Below are positions 1 to 8,723 of a DNA stretch of 64,000 nt, in pieces. The stretch covers positions 372,001-436,000 of the forward strand of contig NZ_PPGH01000037.1 of NCBI RefSeq assembly GCF_002958735.1. Direction: 5' to 3'. This DNA comes from Chromatium okenii. Lineage in GTDB: Bacteria; Pseudomonadota; Gammaproteobacteria; Chromatiales; Chromatiaceae. The first letter of the stretch is position 1. Every line of letters starts with the position of its first letter. The notes beneath the pieces were generated by a model that saw only the letters and a list, made by a program, of their open reading frames with translations, had not been told where the DNA came from and searched no databases. A program made the position numbers and the translations under genes.

Positions 1-980
1 GTTTAGTGGTTGGTCTCACCGGCACGGGCGATCAAACCACGCAAGCGCCGTTTACCGTGCAAAGTTTGAAAAACATGCTCGGTCAACTCGGCGTCACTAT
101 TCCGCCCAACGTCAATCCACAGCTCAAAAACGTCGCTGCGGTGATGATTACTGCCGATTTGCCGCCGTTCGCCAAACCCGGGCAGCGCATGGACATCACC
201 GTGTCTTCACTCGGCAATGCCAAAAGTTTGCGCGGCGGAACGTTGCTGATGACGCCGATGAAAGGTCTTGATGGCGAGGTGTACGCAATCGCGCAGGGCA
301 ATCTCACGGTCAGCGGTTTTGGCGTTGAGGGTAAAGACGGCAGCAGCATTACCGTGAATGTGCCGAGCGTTGGGCGCATTCCCAACGGTGCGACGGTGGA
401 GCGCGAAGTGCCCAACAGTTTTGGTGACGGCAATGCGATCACGCTCAATCTGCATCGCCCAGATTTCACGACGGCAAACCAAATGGCCGAGGTCATCAAT
501 CGCAGCTTTGGCAAGGGCGTCGCCGAGGCGCTTGACGGTTCATCAATATCTGTTCGCGCCCCGGTGGATCGTGGACAACGGGTGTCGTTCGTGTCGATGC
601 TGGAAAATCTCAATGTCACCACTGGCACTCCGGCAGCGCGAGTGGTCATCAATTCGCGCACAGGAACACTGGTGATTGGCGCTGGTGTCAGAGTCACGCC
701 CGCTGCAATTACGCATGGCAATCTCACCGTCACCATTGATGAAAAACTACAGGTCTCGCAACCTAACGCCAGAGCTGGCGGGCAAACTGCGGTCACACCG
801 GATACGAATGTGGCAGCAAAACAAGATAAAAATCGCATGTTTTTATTTGCGCCCGGCACTGCTTTGGGCGACATCGTGCAGGCGATCAATGATGTGGGCG
901 CAGCGCCCGGTGACTTGGTCGCCATTCTCGAAGCGTTACGCGAAGCTGGCGCACTCCGCGCTGAACTCATCGTGATCTAA
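1..980 (+). CDS. flgI: Flagellar P-ring protein FlgI (5' partial)
   Basis: FlgI forms the P ring around the flagellar rod in the periplasm and peptidoglycan layer. The visible 325 or so residues open with the family motif [12 protein letters not shown] and contain [33 protein letters not shown] and the C-terminal region that ends in an alanine/leucine-rich helix. Full FlgI is about 365 residues, so roughly 40-45 N-terminal residues, including the signal peptide, lie before the window. A GTG at position 6 is internal, because the family motif continues in frame upstream of it. The stop is at 978-980, six bases before flgJ, which fits a flagellar operon. Identification is firm. Confidence 0.97.
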   Translation, partial: LVVGLTGTGDQTTQAPFTVQSLKNMLGQLGVTIPPNVNPQLKNVAAVMITADLPPFAKPGQRMDITVSSLGNAKSLRGGTLLMTPMKGLDGEVYAIAQGNLTVSGFGVEGKDGSSITVNVPSVGRIPNGATVEREVPNSFGDGNAITLNLHRPDFTTANQMAEVINRSFGKGVAEALDGSSISVRAPVDRGQRVSFVSMLENLNVTTGTPAARVVINSRTGTLVIGAGVRVTPAAITHGNLTVTIDEKLQVSQPNARAGGQTAVTPDTNVAAKQDKNRMFLFAPGTALGDIVQAINDVGAAPGDLVAILEALREAGALRAELIVI

Positions 981-986
981 ACCGCC

Positions 987-2054
987 ATGCTGCCCACTGC
1001 CGTCACCGCTGCGTTTGGAAATCGTCTCGCATCAAGCGGGACGGCGCAGAGCGGATTGGTGAGCGATCCGGCAAGTCTCGCTTCACTGGGAAAAGCTGCT
1101 CGCACCAACGATCCCGCTGCGTTGGAATCCACTGCGCGTGCCTTCGAGTCGCTGCTCACTGGGCAAATGATTAAACAGATGCGCACGTCATCTTCCGGCG
1201 GCGGGCTATTCGATTCTGAACAAACGAAACTGTATCAAGACCTTTACGATCAACAGATTGCCGGTGCGTTAAGTCAAGGCGAAGGTTTGGGCTTGCGCAA
1301 AATGCTAATGCGCCAATTAGCACCAAGCCTCGCCAACACCAGCGGTAACAGCTCTGTTGCCCGCGATCCTGCGACCTTGCGTTTGCCCGAACGCAATCCT
1401 TGGTTACTGCCGCAGCGTCGTCAAAAAGTTGACGCCACTGCGCCCACCAGCACCGAAACCACTGCGACCCAATCGTCACTATTCAAACGGACATCGCGCA
1501 GCACCGCGCTTGCTGCATTGCCCGCAGGTACGCAAGCGCAATGGCCGCCCCGTTCTCCAGCAGAATTCGTCAGTTATCTCAAACCTTATGCGCAGCAGGC
1601 AGCACAAACGCTGGGCATGGATACCGAGGTCTTGCTGGCGCAGAGCGCATTGGAAACTGGCTGGGGCAAGCATATTCCGCGTCGCGCTGATGGCAGCAGC
1701 ACCTTTAATTTGTTTGGAATCAAAGCGGATCGCAGTTGGGAAGGTGATAAGGTAGCAGTGGGCACGTTGGAATATCGCAACGGTGTCGCGCAGCGTGAAC
1801 AAGCAAAATTCCGTGCTTACGACACGCCAGCCCATGCGTTCATTGATTATGTTGCTTTTTTGCGGCGCAATCCGCGTTATAGCAATGCGCTGGCGAGCAG
1901 TAATGGTGAAGATTTTATTCGTGGTTTGCAAAAAGCGGGTTATGCAACTGATCCGCGTTATGCCGCAAAAGTATTAGGAATCCGTGATCGTTTTGCTGAT
2001 TTAAGCGCCAGTGCTGAAACTCAAGTTTCAACAGCAAAGGTCGATAAAAGTTAA
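987..2054 (+). CDS. flgJ: Flagellar rod-assembly protein / peptidoglycan hydrolase FlgJ
   Basis: 355 residues. The N-terminal part (about residues 40-115) is the rod-binding domain, with the signature AFESLLTGQMIKQMR and the GGLFDSEQTKLYQDLYDQQ stretch. After a linker rich in Thr, Ser and Pro comes a C-terminal glucosaminidase-type domain (about 195-340), with the catalytic region QSALETGWGKHIP and the FNLFGIKA motif. The dual-domain form is usual in gammaproteobacteria, where FlgJ caps the growing rod and cuts peptidoglycan so the rod can pass. The ATG lies six bases after flgI, so the two genes are probably co-transcribed. The reading frame is intact. Confidence 0.97.
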   Translation: MLPTAVTAAFGNRLASSGTAQSGLVSDPASLASLGKAARTNDPAALESTARAFESLLTGQMIKQMRTSSSGGGLFDSEQTKLYQDLYDQQIAGALSQGEGLGLRKMLMRQLAPSLANTSGNSSVARDPATLRLPERNPWLLPQRRQKVDATAPTSTETTATQSSLFKRTSRSTALAALPAGTQAQWPPRSPAEFVSYLKPYAQQAAQTLGMDTEVLLAQSALETGWGKHIPRRADGSSTFNLFGIKADRSWEGDKVAVGTLEYRNGVAQREQAKFRAYDTPAHAFIDYVAFLRRNPRYSNALASSNGEDFIRGLQKAGYATDPRYAAKVLGIRDRFADLSASAETQVSTAKVDKS

Positions 2055-2095
2055 GAGATAGGAAGGATGCGACGCTGCGAGATGCGTTCGCCAGG

Positions 2096-2112
2096 ACGGT
2101 ATTTAATACCGT
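2096..2112. promoter_or_regulatory. 17-bp palindrome upstream of flgK
   Basis: ACGGTATTTAATACCGT reads the same on both strands around a single central base, with 8-bp arms. It lies in the 80-bp gap between flgJ and flgK, about 25 bases before the flgK start. It could be an operator or a small hairpin in the leader. No regulator is recognised and no terminator T-run follows. Confidence 0.35.
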
Positions 2113-2134
2113 TAATCGTCGATCAATTCAGGTT

Positions 2135-4260
2135 ATGACAATGAGCATATTAAGCACAGGCGTTTCGGGTGTCATGGCTTTTAGAAGCGCTCTCGCCACC
2201 ACTGGGCATAACATTTCTAATTCTGCTACCGAAGGTTATAGCCGTCAGCGGGTTGAGATCGTACCGCAAAATGCTGAAAGCAGTGGCAGTAATTATTACA
2301 TTGGTCAGGGTTCGCGGCTTATTAGTGTGCAACGCATTAAAGATGATTTAGTCAATGCACAAGTGCGCAATGCGCTTACTGTTAATTACAATACCGAAAT
2401 TCGGGTGGCTTATGCAGAAAATTTCGACAGGGTGCTGGCTGATGAAACTACCGGACTAACTCCGGTTTTAGATGAATTTTCCGCAGCGGTTCAGGATGTA
2501 GCCAATGATCCAACCTCAATTCCTAATCGCATCACATTTTTAAATTCTGCTCAAACATTAACGGGAAGATTAAGTGCAGTAAACGGTCAGCTTCAAGAAC
2601 AACGTACCATGATCAATGGTCAATTATCAGTAGCGGTAGATGAACTCAATCAATTTGCACAAGCGGTCGCCAAACTTAACAGTGATATTACAGCCAAATC
2701 GACAATACAATCACCGTCAAATGATCTACTTGATCAACGTGAATTGTTCCTGAATAAAATGGCGCAGAAATTAGATATTGGTTTAGTGACACAAGATGAT
2801 GGCGCAATTAATGTTTTCGCAGGAAATGGTCAAGCGTTAGTGATAGGTAATAATGCCAAACAATTATTGACTGGTCATTTTTCCGGTGATCCGCAAAATA
2901 TCGATATTGGCGTTAGTGCTAATAACGAAGAAGTGAGTATTACTCGCTTAATTACCGGGGGGAAAATTGGTGGCTTATTAGAAACTCGCGGCATTCTTGA
3001 TACTGCGCAGAATACGCTGGGATTGATTGGGTTAACGCTGGCAACTAAATTTAATGAACAAAACGGGCTGGGATTAGATTTAAACGGCGACATCGGCGGT
3101 GATATTTTCCAATTATCTAAAGTCGATGTTTATCCCAAACCGGGTAATACACAAACAGAAGTCCCTATTGTAACGATTGGTGATGTCACTGCCGTAAGCA
3201 CCAGCGATTACCGATTACGCTACGAAAATGGTGCATTTCAACTCACGCGCCAACCAAATAATACAGCAGTCACGTTAACCGTTGATCCAGTCGATAATAA
3301 TGTGCTTATTGGCGATGGTTTACGGATTGATACTAGCGCAATTAGCGATGCTGATCAGGGCGATACTTGGGTAATTCAACCAACCAGATTGGCAGCTAGC
3401 AATTTGCCAGTGATAATGACTGATCCAATTAAAGTTGCCGCAGCATCTGGTGCACTTGAAGGCGAATTAAATACTGGTAGTGCGAATCTGGTTGATTTAC
3501 GTATAACAGCTGCAACACCTGCAACTTATCGTCCTGCGGCTATTGTGGTGAATGAGACCGCTGATAAATTTAACTTAATTAGTGTGAGCGATGGTGATCA
3601 AGTTGGTGGAGCAAGTGTTGACAGTTTTCGGATTCTCGATCCGAAACAAGTCAATGGTGGAGCGACAGTAACCTATGATGCGACGCAAAAGCAATTTAGT
3701 GTTAATGGCGAACACTTTTCACTTGACCCTTCAGGATTAACAACTATTACCACATCAGGTTGGGAATTGCGAATTCGTGGTACACCTGAAACAAGTACGG
3801 TATTTAATGTTAATATTGCAGAAACCTCAATAGCAACTGAAGAACCCGCGCTTACCACAATTGTCGGGAGGGTTGGGAGTTAGATGTTGAAGGTACACCG
3901 AAGCAATATGACACTTTTTCAGTTGATCTGAGTAAAGGGCGCAATGGTGATAATCGTAATTTGCTAGCAATGACAGAATTACAAACGAATTTTCTAGTGC
4001 AAGGACAAGAAACATTTACTGGCAGTTATAATAGTTTATTAACCGAAGTGGGTTCTAAAACTCGCCACGCACAAATCGAACACAGCGCCAGCACCACTTT
4101 ATTAGAAGATGCGCAGGCCAGTCGTGAATCGGTGTCTGGAGTTAATCTCGATGAGGAAGCTGCTAACATGTTGAAATTTCAACAAGCATATCAGGCTGCA
4201 GCGCAGGTAATTGCCGTCACTGGTGTTTTATTTGATACCTTACTTAACGCAGTTCAGTAA
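2135..4260 (+). CDS. flgK: Flagellar hook-associated protein 1 FlgK (frame broken once)
   Basis: FlgK forms the first hook-filament junction zone. The N-terminus MSILSTGVSGVMAFRSAL and GHNISNSATEGYSRQRVE are the conserved D0 helix, and the C-terminus (VSGVNLDEEAANMLKFQQAYQAAAQVI) is the paired D0 helix. The frame moves by one base near 3865-3880, where the first frame meets TAG at 3881-3883. Reading then continues in the next frame from about 3871 (GWELDVEGTP ... GDNRN). Adding one base gives 708 residues, within the family range, so a one-base loss in the G-rich stretch is the simplest explanation. Two GWEL-x-GTP motifs (3758 and 3871) flank the break. The start may be the ATG at 2135 or the one at 2141. 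Confidence 0.92.
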
Positions 4261-4272
4261 CGGAGTACGTCA

Positions 4273-5568
4273 ATGCGCATTTCAACACCACAGATGTATC
4301 AAGGCGGTTTATCTGCGATGCAGCGTGCTCAGTCCAATTTCAATAAAACCAGTTTGCAAATGTCAACTGGTCGGAGTTATTTAACACCTTCGGATGATCC
4401 AAATGGCGCAGCACAGACGATTCAGCTTGATACGAACATTAAAAAAACCGAGCAATACCAACGCAATAACGATTTAGCAAAACCGCGTTTAGAGCAAGAA
4501 GAAGCTCAGATTGTTGCAACCCAAAATGTACTGCAACGTGTACGAGAATTGGTTGTTGCCGGTAATAATGATACGTATATCAAACAAAACCGCACTATTA
4601 TTGCGAGTGAAATCCGTAAACTGCGCGAAGACATTATTGGTATTGCTAACTTAAAAGATGCTAATGATGAATATCTATTCGCAGGAGCGCGTTCGCATAC
4701 CGAACCTTTTGTCACGGGTACTGATGGAAAAGTGTCTTATGTCGGCGCTATTGGTGCAGGTTCAGTGCGTGAGGTTTCAATTACTAATGCCCAAAATGTT
4801 GCCATTGGTGATACTGGTTCAGCCGTATTTATGGAAATTCCAGAACGCAGTGGTTTATTGAATGAAGCCGTGCCAAAATCGACCAATACGGGCACTCTCT
4901 ATGTTAACTCAACTAGCGTTACTAATTTAGATGATGCGCTTAATAGTTCTGAACAAACATTGCGCATTCGCTTTAGTTATCCGCCGACAAATCCGGGACC
5001 AGTTGAATATGACGTTTTAGATTTAGATGGTAATTCAGTGCGCAATTCTAGTGGTGATTTAATTAGTGGTATCTATGGTAATACCGATGCTGCTGGTGTA
5101 TTCGTAGCACCAACGCCTTCAACGCAGTCAATTGAATTAGCAGGACGAATGGTTACTATTACTGGTGAGCCTGCTGATGGCGACGAATTAATTTCACGTC
5201 CAGTATCTCAAGTTACTATTTTTCAAACGCTTGATGATATTGCAACTGCGTTTGAGGATTCGCTAACGGGTACGATTAGTAGTGAAGCCCTTTCCCGAGC
5301 GAGCAGTATTGCGCTCCGTAACATTGATTCCGGTTTAGGTCGACTTGATGAGGTGCGCACTACAGTTGGATTGCGTATTTCTACACTGGAAATGCAAACT
5401 GGTTTGAATGATGAACGGGTGCTTGATCTTTCAACTACGCTTTCTGATGTGCGTGATTTAGATTACGCTGATGCAATTAGTCGCTTCAAATTACAGGAAG
5501 CAGTGCTTGAAGCAGCACAACAAACTTATGTTAAGGTGAATAAACTCTCACTATTTGATTTTTTGTAA
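4273..5568 (+). CDS. flgL: Flagellar hook-associated protein 3 FlgL
   Basis: 431 residues. FlgL forms the second hook-filament junction zone beneath the first flagellin. The N-terminal flagellin-like helix MRISTPQMYQGGLSAMQRAQ and the STGRSYLTPSDDPNGAAQ motif are typical, as is the C-terminal helix DLDYADAISRFKLQEAVLEAAQQTY. A good ribosome-binding site (GGAG) sits at 4262, ten bases before the ATG and just after the flgK stop. A terminator follows, so this is probably the last gene of the flagellar transcript in the window. The frame is intact. Confidence 0.96.
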   Translation: MRISTPQMYQGGLSAMQRAQSNFNKTSLQMSTGRSYLTPSDDPNGAAQTIQLDTNIKKTEQYQRNNDLAKPRLEQEEAQIVATQNVLQRVRELVVAGNNDTYIKQNRTIIASEIRKLREDIIGIANLKDANDEYLFAGARSHTEPFVTGTDGKVSYVGAIGAGSVREVSITNAQNVAIGDTGSAVFMEIPERSGLLNEAVPKSTNTGTLYVNSTSVTNLDDALNSSEQTLRIRFSYPPTNPGPVEYDVLDLDGNSVRNSSGDLISGIYGNTDAAGVFVAPTPSTQSIELAGRMVTITGEPADGDELISRPVSQVTIFQTLDDIATAFEDSLTGTISSEALSRASSIALRNIDSGLGRLDEVRTTVGLRISTLEMQTGLNDERVLDLSTTLSDVRDLDYADAISRFKLQEAVLEAAQQTYVKVNKLSLFDFL

Positions 5569-5598
5569 CGCCATTACCAAATCTTAACATTGAGCAAT

Positions 5599-5625
5599 AA
5601 AAAAACACGCCGTAGCGTGTTTTTT
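5599..5625. terminator. Rho-independent terminator, bidirectional
   Basis: Stem AAAAACACGC / GCGTGTTTTT with the four-base loop CGTA. It lies between the convergent flgL (+) and the DUF302-like gene (-). A runs on one side and T runs on the other let it act in both directions. Confidence 0.85.
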
Positions 5626-5651
5626 GTTGGCTGCAAATCACGAATGATGTA

Positions 5652-6721
5652 TTAAAACGGCAGCATATCGTAATAGAAGGAAACTGGTGGCATGAGCTTT
5701 ATTCCGGTTTTCGGAAGATTCACATCTAGCGCATAATCAACAATGATTTGCAAATCATCTAAGACGATATCGGGCAGAGTGGCAAAAGCAGTGAGTTGCT
5801 CCGCTGTCATATTATCAAAAGCGTCTGAAAATAAGGCGTTAAACATAAAATGCGGATCAAGGAAGCTAATTAAAAGCTGTTTACTATCTGCGCTTTTCAT
5901 TACCGCCATTTCACAGGGCAACGCGGTCGCATGATAAAAACCAGTCGTTAATGCCTGTTTCGCATACATTGGCGAACAACCTTCAATTAACTTGATTCCG
6001 CCAGGCAATGATAATGGTGCTGGGCGTGCTGAACGCCATTGTGATCCTGTGCTCAATTGTGCATCCAAAGCGGCGTCGTGAACGCCTGCGCCCGTCGTAC
6101 CATTTACGGTTAATGTCGCAATAATCGTTTTTGCAACTGTTAACACTTCATCATCTGAAAAAATCTTGCCATCAACTTTGTTGTATGTGAAATGAACATA
6201 AGGCGAATTCATTGGTGTTGATAATAAAGCACGCACCATGTCCCATTCATCACTAAACCAAGGTCCTTTAGACCAATTATCTGCCCAATACGTCACTTTT
6301 GCATCAGTGAGTGCCTGATAAATAATCGCAGGCAATTCCGTATTGACCTGAACAGGTAACTTTTGAATAGCAGTAGCAAAGGCTTGATTTTGCATTTGCT
6401 TACCAAATAAAACGTCAGTAAAAAAGAGGCTAAAAATTGCTTCGGCGTTGAGCATTTCAATCTTAATATCATACTCATCAGCATACACTGCAACTTCACA
6501 AGGTAAAGCCGTTGCGTGTAAATGACCATTCGCTACTCGAGTACTGCCAACAACTGGCGTAACACCTAATGCTTTGCTGGCAAAAACCTGATTACATAAT
6601 TCAATGATGTTAATTTTCTTGGTATTAGTAACCGAATATGCCACGCTCGGATTGATAGGTTGATCTAAAATAGCCGCTTTAACATCGGCGTCTTTTACGG
6701 TTGCTCCTTCTGGCGCTCCGC
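5652..6721 (-). pseudogene. Exported DUF302-like protein, 3' portion (gene split by IS607-family element)
   Basis: This fragment is the C-terminal 356 residues of a protein whose N-terminus is at 8248-8491, beyond the inserted element. It has two copies of a DUF302-like pattern: a cysteine/proline region, then ALPCE-x-AV, then an acidic strand and a hydrophobic LF/MF motif (ATALPCEVAVY near 6500 and ATALPCEMAVM near 5920). A GTG at 6644 could start translation of the remnant, but the frame stays open upstream to 6721 and coding-like sequence (GGAPEGATVKDADVKAAIL) continues to the element edge. Joining codon 81 of the 5' piece, the G at 8248 and bases 6721-6720 gives an unbroken 437-residue frame. 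DUF302 assignment is by pattern only. Function is unknown. Confidence 0.7.
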
Positions 6722-6860
6722 CTAATACCGCTACTAAATATCTAACAAAATCTATACAAAAGCGTACAAATCTAGCTTTGATATATTCACACCATCAACG
6801 CAAAAGCCATGATGAAACTATGGTCTAACTTTGCTCTGGTGTGCATTTAAGGTCAGGCTG
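6722..6860 (-). ncRNA. Predicted omega (right-end) RNA of TnpB
   Basis: By analogy with studied TnpB systems, the guide RNA is made from the right end of the element, overlapping the 3' end of tnpB and running into the flank. Here that scaffold would span roughly 6860 down to 6722, with the guide taken from host bases 6721 to about 6702. A short CCAT/ATGG hairpin is visible near 6812-6828. The extent is inferred from position only, and no covariance model could be run. Confidence 0.4.
6741..6757. repeat. Right-end inverted sequence of the IS607-family element
   Basis: On the + strand it reads TCTAACAAAATCTATAC. Its reverse complement matches 8211-8227 at 14 of 17 positions, including the first ten. 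It lies about 20 bases inside the inferred right boundary and is a likely recombinase-binding site. Confidence 0.6.
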
Positions 6861-7949
6861 TAACGTGTCCAGACCGTATTGATTTAGATTGAGCGCGGCG
6901 TTCAAATCTCTATCCGCGCTAAATCCACACTCACAGGTAAAAGTTCGATCTGCAAGTGATAAATTTGTTTTAACTTTTCCACAACAGGAACATGTTTTAC
7001 TGCTGGGAAAAAATCGATTTGCGACAACAACGACACAATTTCTCAATTTAGCCTTGTATTCAATCATCTGCCGTAAATAACCAAAACCAGCATCGCTGAT
7101 AGCGCGACTGAGTTTTCGATTTTTTAACATGCCTTTAACGTTTAAATCTTCAATCGTAATCACGTCAAAGTTTTTAGTCAGATAATCCGACAATTCATGC
7201 AACAAGGCTTGTCGTTGTCGTGCAATACGAAAATGAAGTTTTACAATTGCCAGCTTGGCTTTCGCTCGACGGTTTGACCACTTCACTTTCTTGGTTAAAT
7301 TGCGTTGAAGTTTTGCCAACTTTTTCAAACTGGCTTTCAACTTTTGATTGGCAGAAAACACTTTACCTATGCTTAAAACGGCAAGTGATTTGATACCAAA
7401 ATCAACACCAACTGAGTGTTGGCGATCAACATCGTGGGGATTGTAGTCTTCTGTTTCAACTAAAATTGAAGCAAAATACTTTCCAGCGCGTTTAGAAATC
7501 GTGACTTGTTTTGCGATGCCTTGAAAACGTAACGGTTGACGCAGTTCAATTTTAGTTTTGAGTTTTTCAATCCGCAATTCACGACCGATAACATCAAATT
7601 TAGCCGATTCACGCAACGCAAAACTATCACGCAAATCTTTCTTTTTGAAGCGTGGAAAACCTGCTTTTTGTTTGGCTTTGACGCGCCTAAAAAAGTGCTT
7701 AAAGGCGGTATCTAAGTCATCAATTGCATTGCGGGTGACACGGCTTGAAACTTCGTTGTACCAGTCAAATTCTTTACGAAGTACTTTAATGTAATGCTGA
7801 TATGCTTCGTTTTTTGACCACTTATTTTCTGGTTTTGAAAAATGCGCCAATAATTGATTATAGCAATGGCGTTTGGAGCCACAGGCTTTATCCAAATACA
7901 CCATCTGTTCAGGTGTGGGGCGCAATTCAATTTTGTGTGCCAGTAACAT
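6825..7949 (-). CDS. tnpB: TnpB RNA-guided endonuclease (IS607/IS605 OrfB family)
   Basis: 374 residues from the ATG at 7949. A TTG five codons upstream is possible, but the family N-terminus LLAHKIELRPTPEQ supports the ATG. RuvC catalytic residues are present in order: Asp in GVDFGIKSL (about residue 183), Glu in TIEDLNV (about 267) and Asp in SADRDLNAALN (about 346). A zinc ribbon (CSCC ... CECG, about 320-341) lies between the second and third, as in active TnpB. TnpB is an ancestor of Cas12 and cuts DNA next to a short motif under an RNA guide, which helps its element persist. Length and motifs look complete, so the nuclease is probably functional even though its tnpA is not. Confidence 0.93.
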   Translation of the reverse strand: MLLAHKIELRPTPEQMVYLDKACGSKRHCYNQLLAHFSKPENKWSKNEAYQHYIKVLRKEFDWYNEVSSRVTRNAIDDLDTAFKHFFRRVKAKQKAGFPRFKKKDLRDSFALRESAKFDVIGRELRIEKLKTKIELRQPLRFQGIAKQVTISKRAGKYFASILVETEDYNPHDVDRQHSVGVDFGIKSLAVLSIGKVFSANQKLKASLKKLAKLQRNLTKKVKWSNRRAKAKLAIVKLHFRIARQRQALLHELSDYLTKNFDVITIEDLNVKGMLKNRKLSRAISDAGFGYLRQMIEYKAKLRNCVVVVANRFFPSSKTCSCCGKVKTNLSLADRTFTCECGFSADRDLNAALNLNQYGLDTLQPDLKCTPEQS

Positions 7950-7973
7950 GGTTTCTAATCTCAATCAACACAT

Positions 7974-8197
7974 CTAAAATTTATTCAACGTAGCCTGCAA
8001 ATCTTCTTTTTGGTCGTGACTTGAAACACGAGCGTAACACACCGTATTTCACCTACGTTCATCAATTTGGCAACGCTGTAGTAACGTGTTCCACCTTGTG
8101 TTTTTCGCGTTGGGACTCATTCGCCCGACGCTCCCATCGACGCAATGTATTTAGACACGTTTCCAAAATTTTTGCCGCTTCACCTATCTTTACTCAT
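7974..8197 (-). pseudogene. tnpA: IS607-type serine recombinase TnpA, truncated and frameshifted
   Basis: No single frame is open, but reading across frames gives a MerR-like helix-turn-helix (IGEAAKIL ... LNTLRRWER), then GGTRYYSVAKLMNVGE, then CYARVSSHDQKEDLQ, the start of the serine-recombinase catalytic domain including its ARVSS serine motif. A stop (TAG at 7976-7974) follows a few residues later and tnpB begins. A normal IS607 TnpA is about 200 residues. Here only about 75 remain, so most of the catalytic domain is gone and the element cannot move by its own recombinase. The start is taken as the ATG at 8197. Confidence 0.75.
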
Positions 8198-8210
8198 TTC
8201 TTTTCCATAA

Positions 8211-8227
8211 GTATAGATTTATGTAGA
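8211..8227. repeat. Left-end inverted sequence of the IS607-family element
   Basis: GTATAGATTTATGTAGA on the + strand, partner of 6741-6757 (14 of 17 matching). It lies about 20 bases inside the left boundary at 8247, the same offset as its partner. Confidence 0.6.
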
Positions 8228-8247
8228 TTATTGCAAGCTGTTACTTA

Positions 8248-8491
8248 CCCAATTACTTTCTGATAAACCCAGCATTGATTCATCTTTTTTAGCAACGAAA
8301 GCGGCAATTTTGAATGCAACATCAGCAGCTCGCGTATAGGTTGCAACATGATCTACTTTGCCATCTTTCCACACCGCTGGAACCGTAGCAATTTGAATAA
8401 AAGGTGAAAAACCGGCAGCAAATACACTGGGACTGAACAGAAACGCAATTATCAATAATGTGGCGCTAAAAATGCGGTTTATCTGCGGCAT
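8248..8491 (-). pseudogene. Exported DUF302-like protein, 5' portion (signal peptide)
   Basis: Begins MPQINRIF, followed by a hydrophobic stretch and a likely signal-peptidase site after SPSVFAA, so the product is exported to the periplasm or beyond. The native reading runs through KKDESMLGLSESNW and stops being host sequence at the G of 8248. The frame then picks up a few element-encoded residues and a stop near 8228. The intact gene would be 437 residues (see 5652-6721). No function can be assigned. Confidence 0.7.
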
Positions 8492-8587
8492 AAATAATAC
8501 CCTATCAGTAAAAGGTTAAATACGAATAGTGCTTATCTGACAGTACTGAGTATCTAGGTTGCGACATAAATCGTCAACCTGCGCATT

Positions 8588-8613
8588 GATATTTGTCTAT
8601 AGCAGACAATATC
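8588..8613. promoter_or_regulatory. Inverted repeat in a divergent intergenic region
   Basis: GATATTTGTCT and AGACAATATC form a near-perfect inverted repeat separated by five bases. It sits in the 232-bp gap between the divergent DUF302-like gene (-) and the IscA-like gene (+), where an operator for either gene could lie. The rest of this gap shows nothing recognisable. Confidence 0.3.
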
Positions 8614-8723
8614 CTGTTTACCAAAATCACCTCGCGCCATTGCTGACATTCAGCGCAATTAGCGCAGAAAAAATGGCATAATTTCTGCTTCATTTTTAGA
8701 TGGTTAACCGATGAGGAGTTGAG

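Larger units (their letters stand above)
6722..8247 (-). mobile_element. IS607-family insertion element with intact tnpB and decayed tnpA
   Basis: 1,526 bp, read on the - strand as left end, tnpA remnant, tnpB, right end. Edges were set by the host gene: removing 6722-8247 (or shifting by one G) restores one reading frame exactly, and the junction leaves G on both sides, as expected for IS607 elements, which insert at GG without a target duplication. Near the ends lie imperfect 17-bp inverted sequences, at 8211-8227 and 6741-6757, that match at 14 of 17 positions. The tnpA remnant is of the MerR/serine-recombinase type that defines IS607. IS605-type elements carry a Y1 tyrosine TnpA instead. 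Confidence 0.82.

Noticed and set aside
83..970. A 295-codon open frame antisense to flgI
   Set aside because: The + strand has clear FlgI motifs throughout, and the antisense translation is low-complexity with no family pattern. It is a shadow of FlgI codon use.
6722..8247. IS605/IS200-type element
   Set aside because: The tnpA remnant is MerR/serine-recombinase-like, not a Y1 HUH transposase, and the GG junction without duplication suits IS607.
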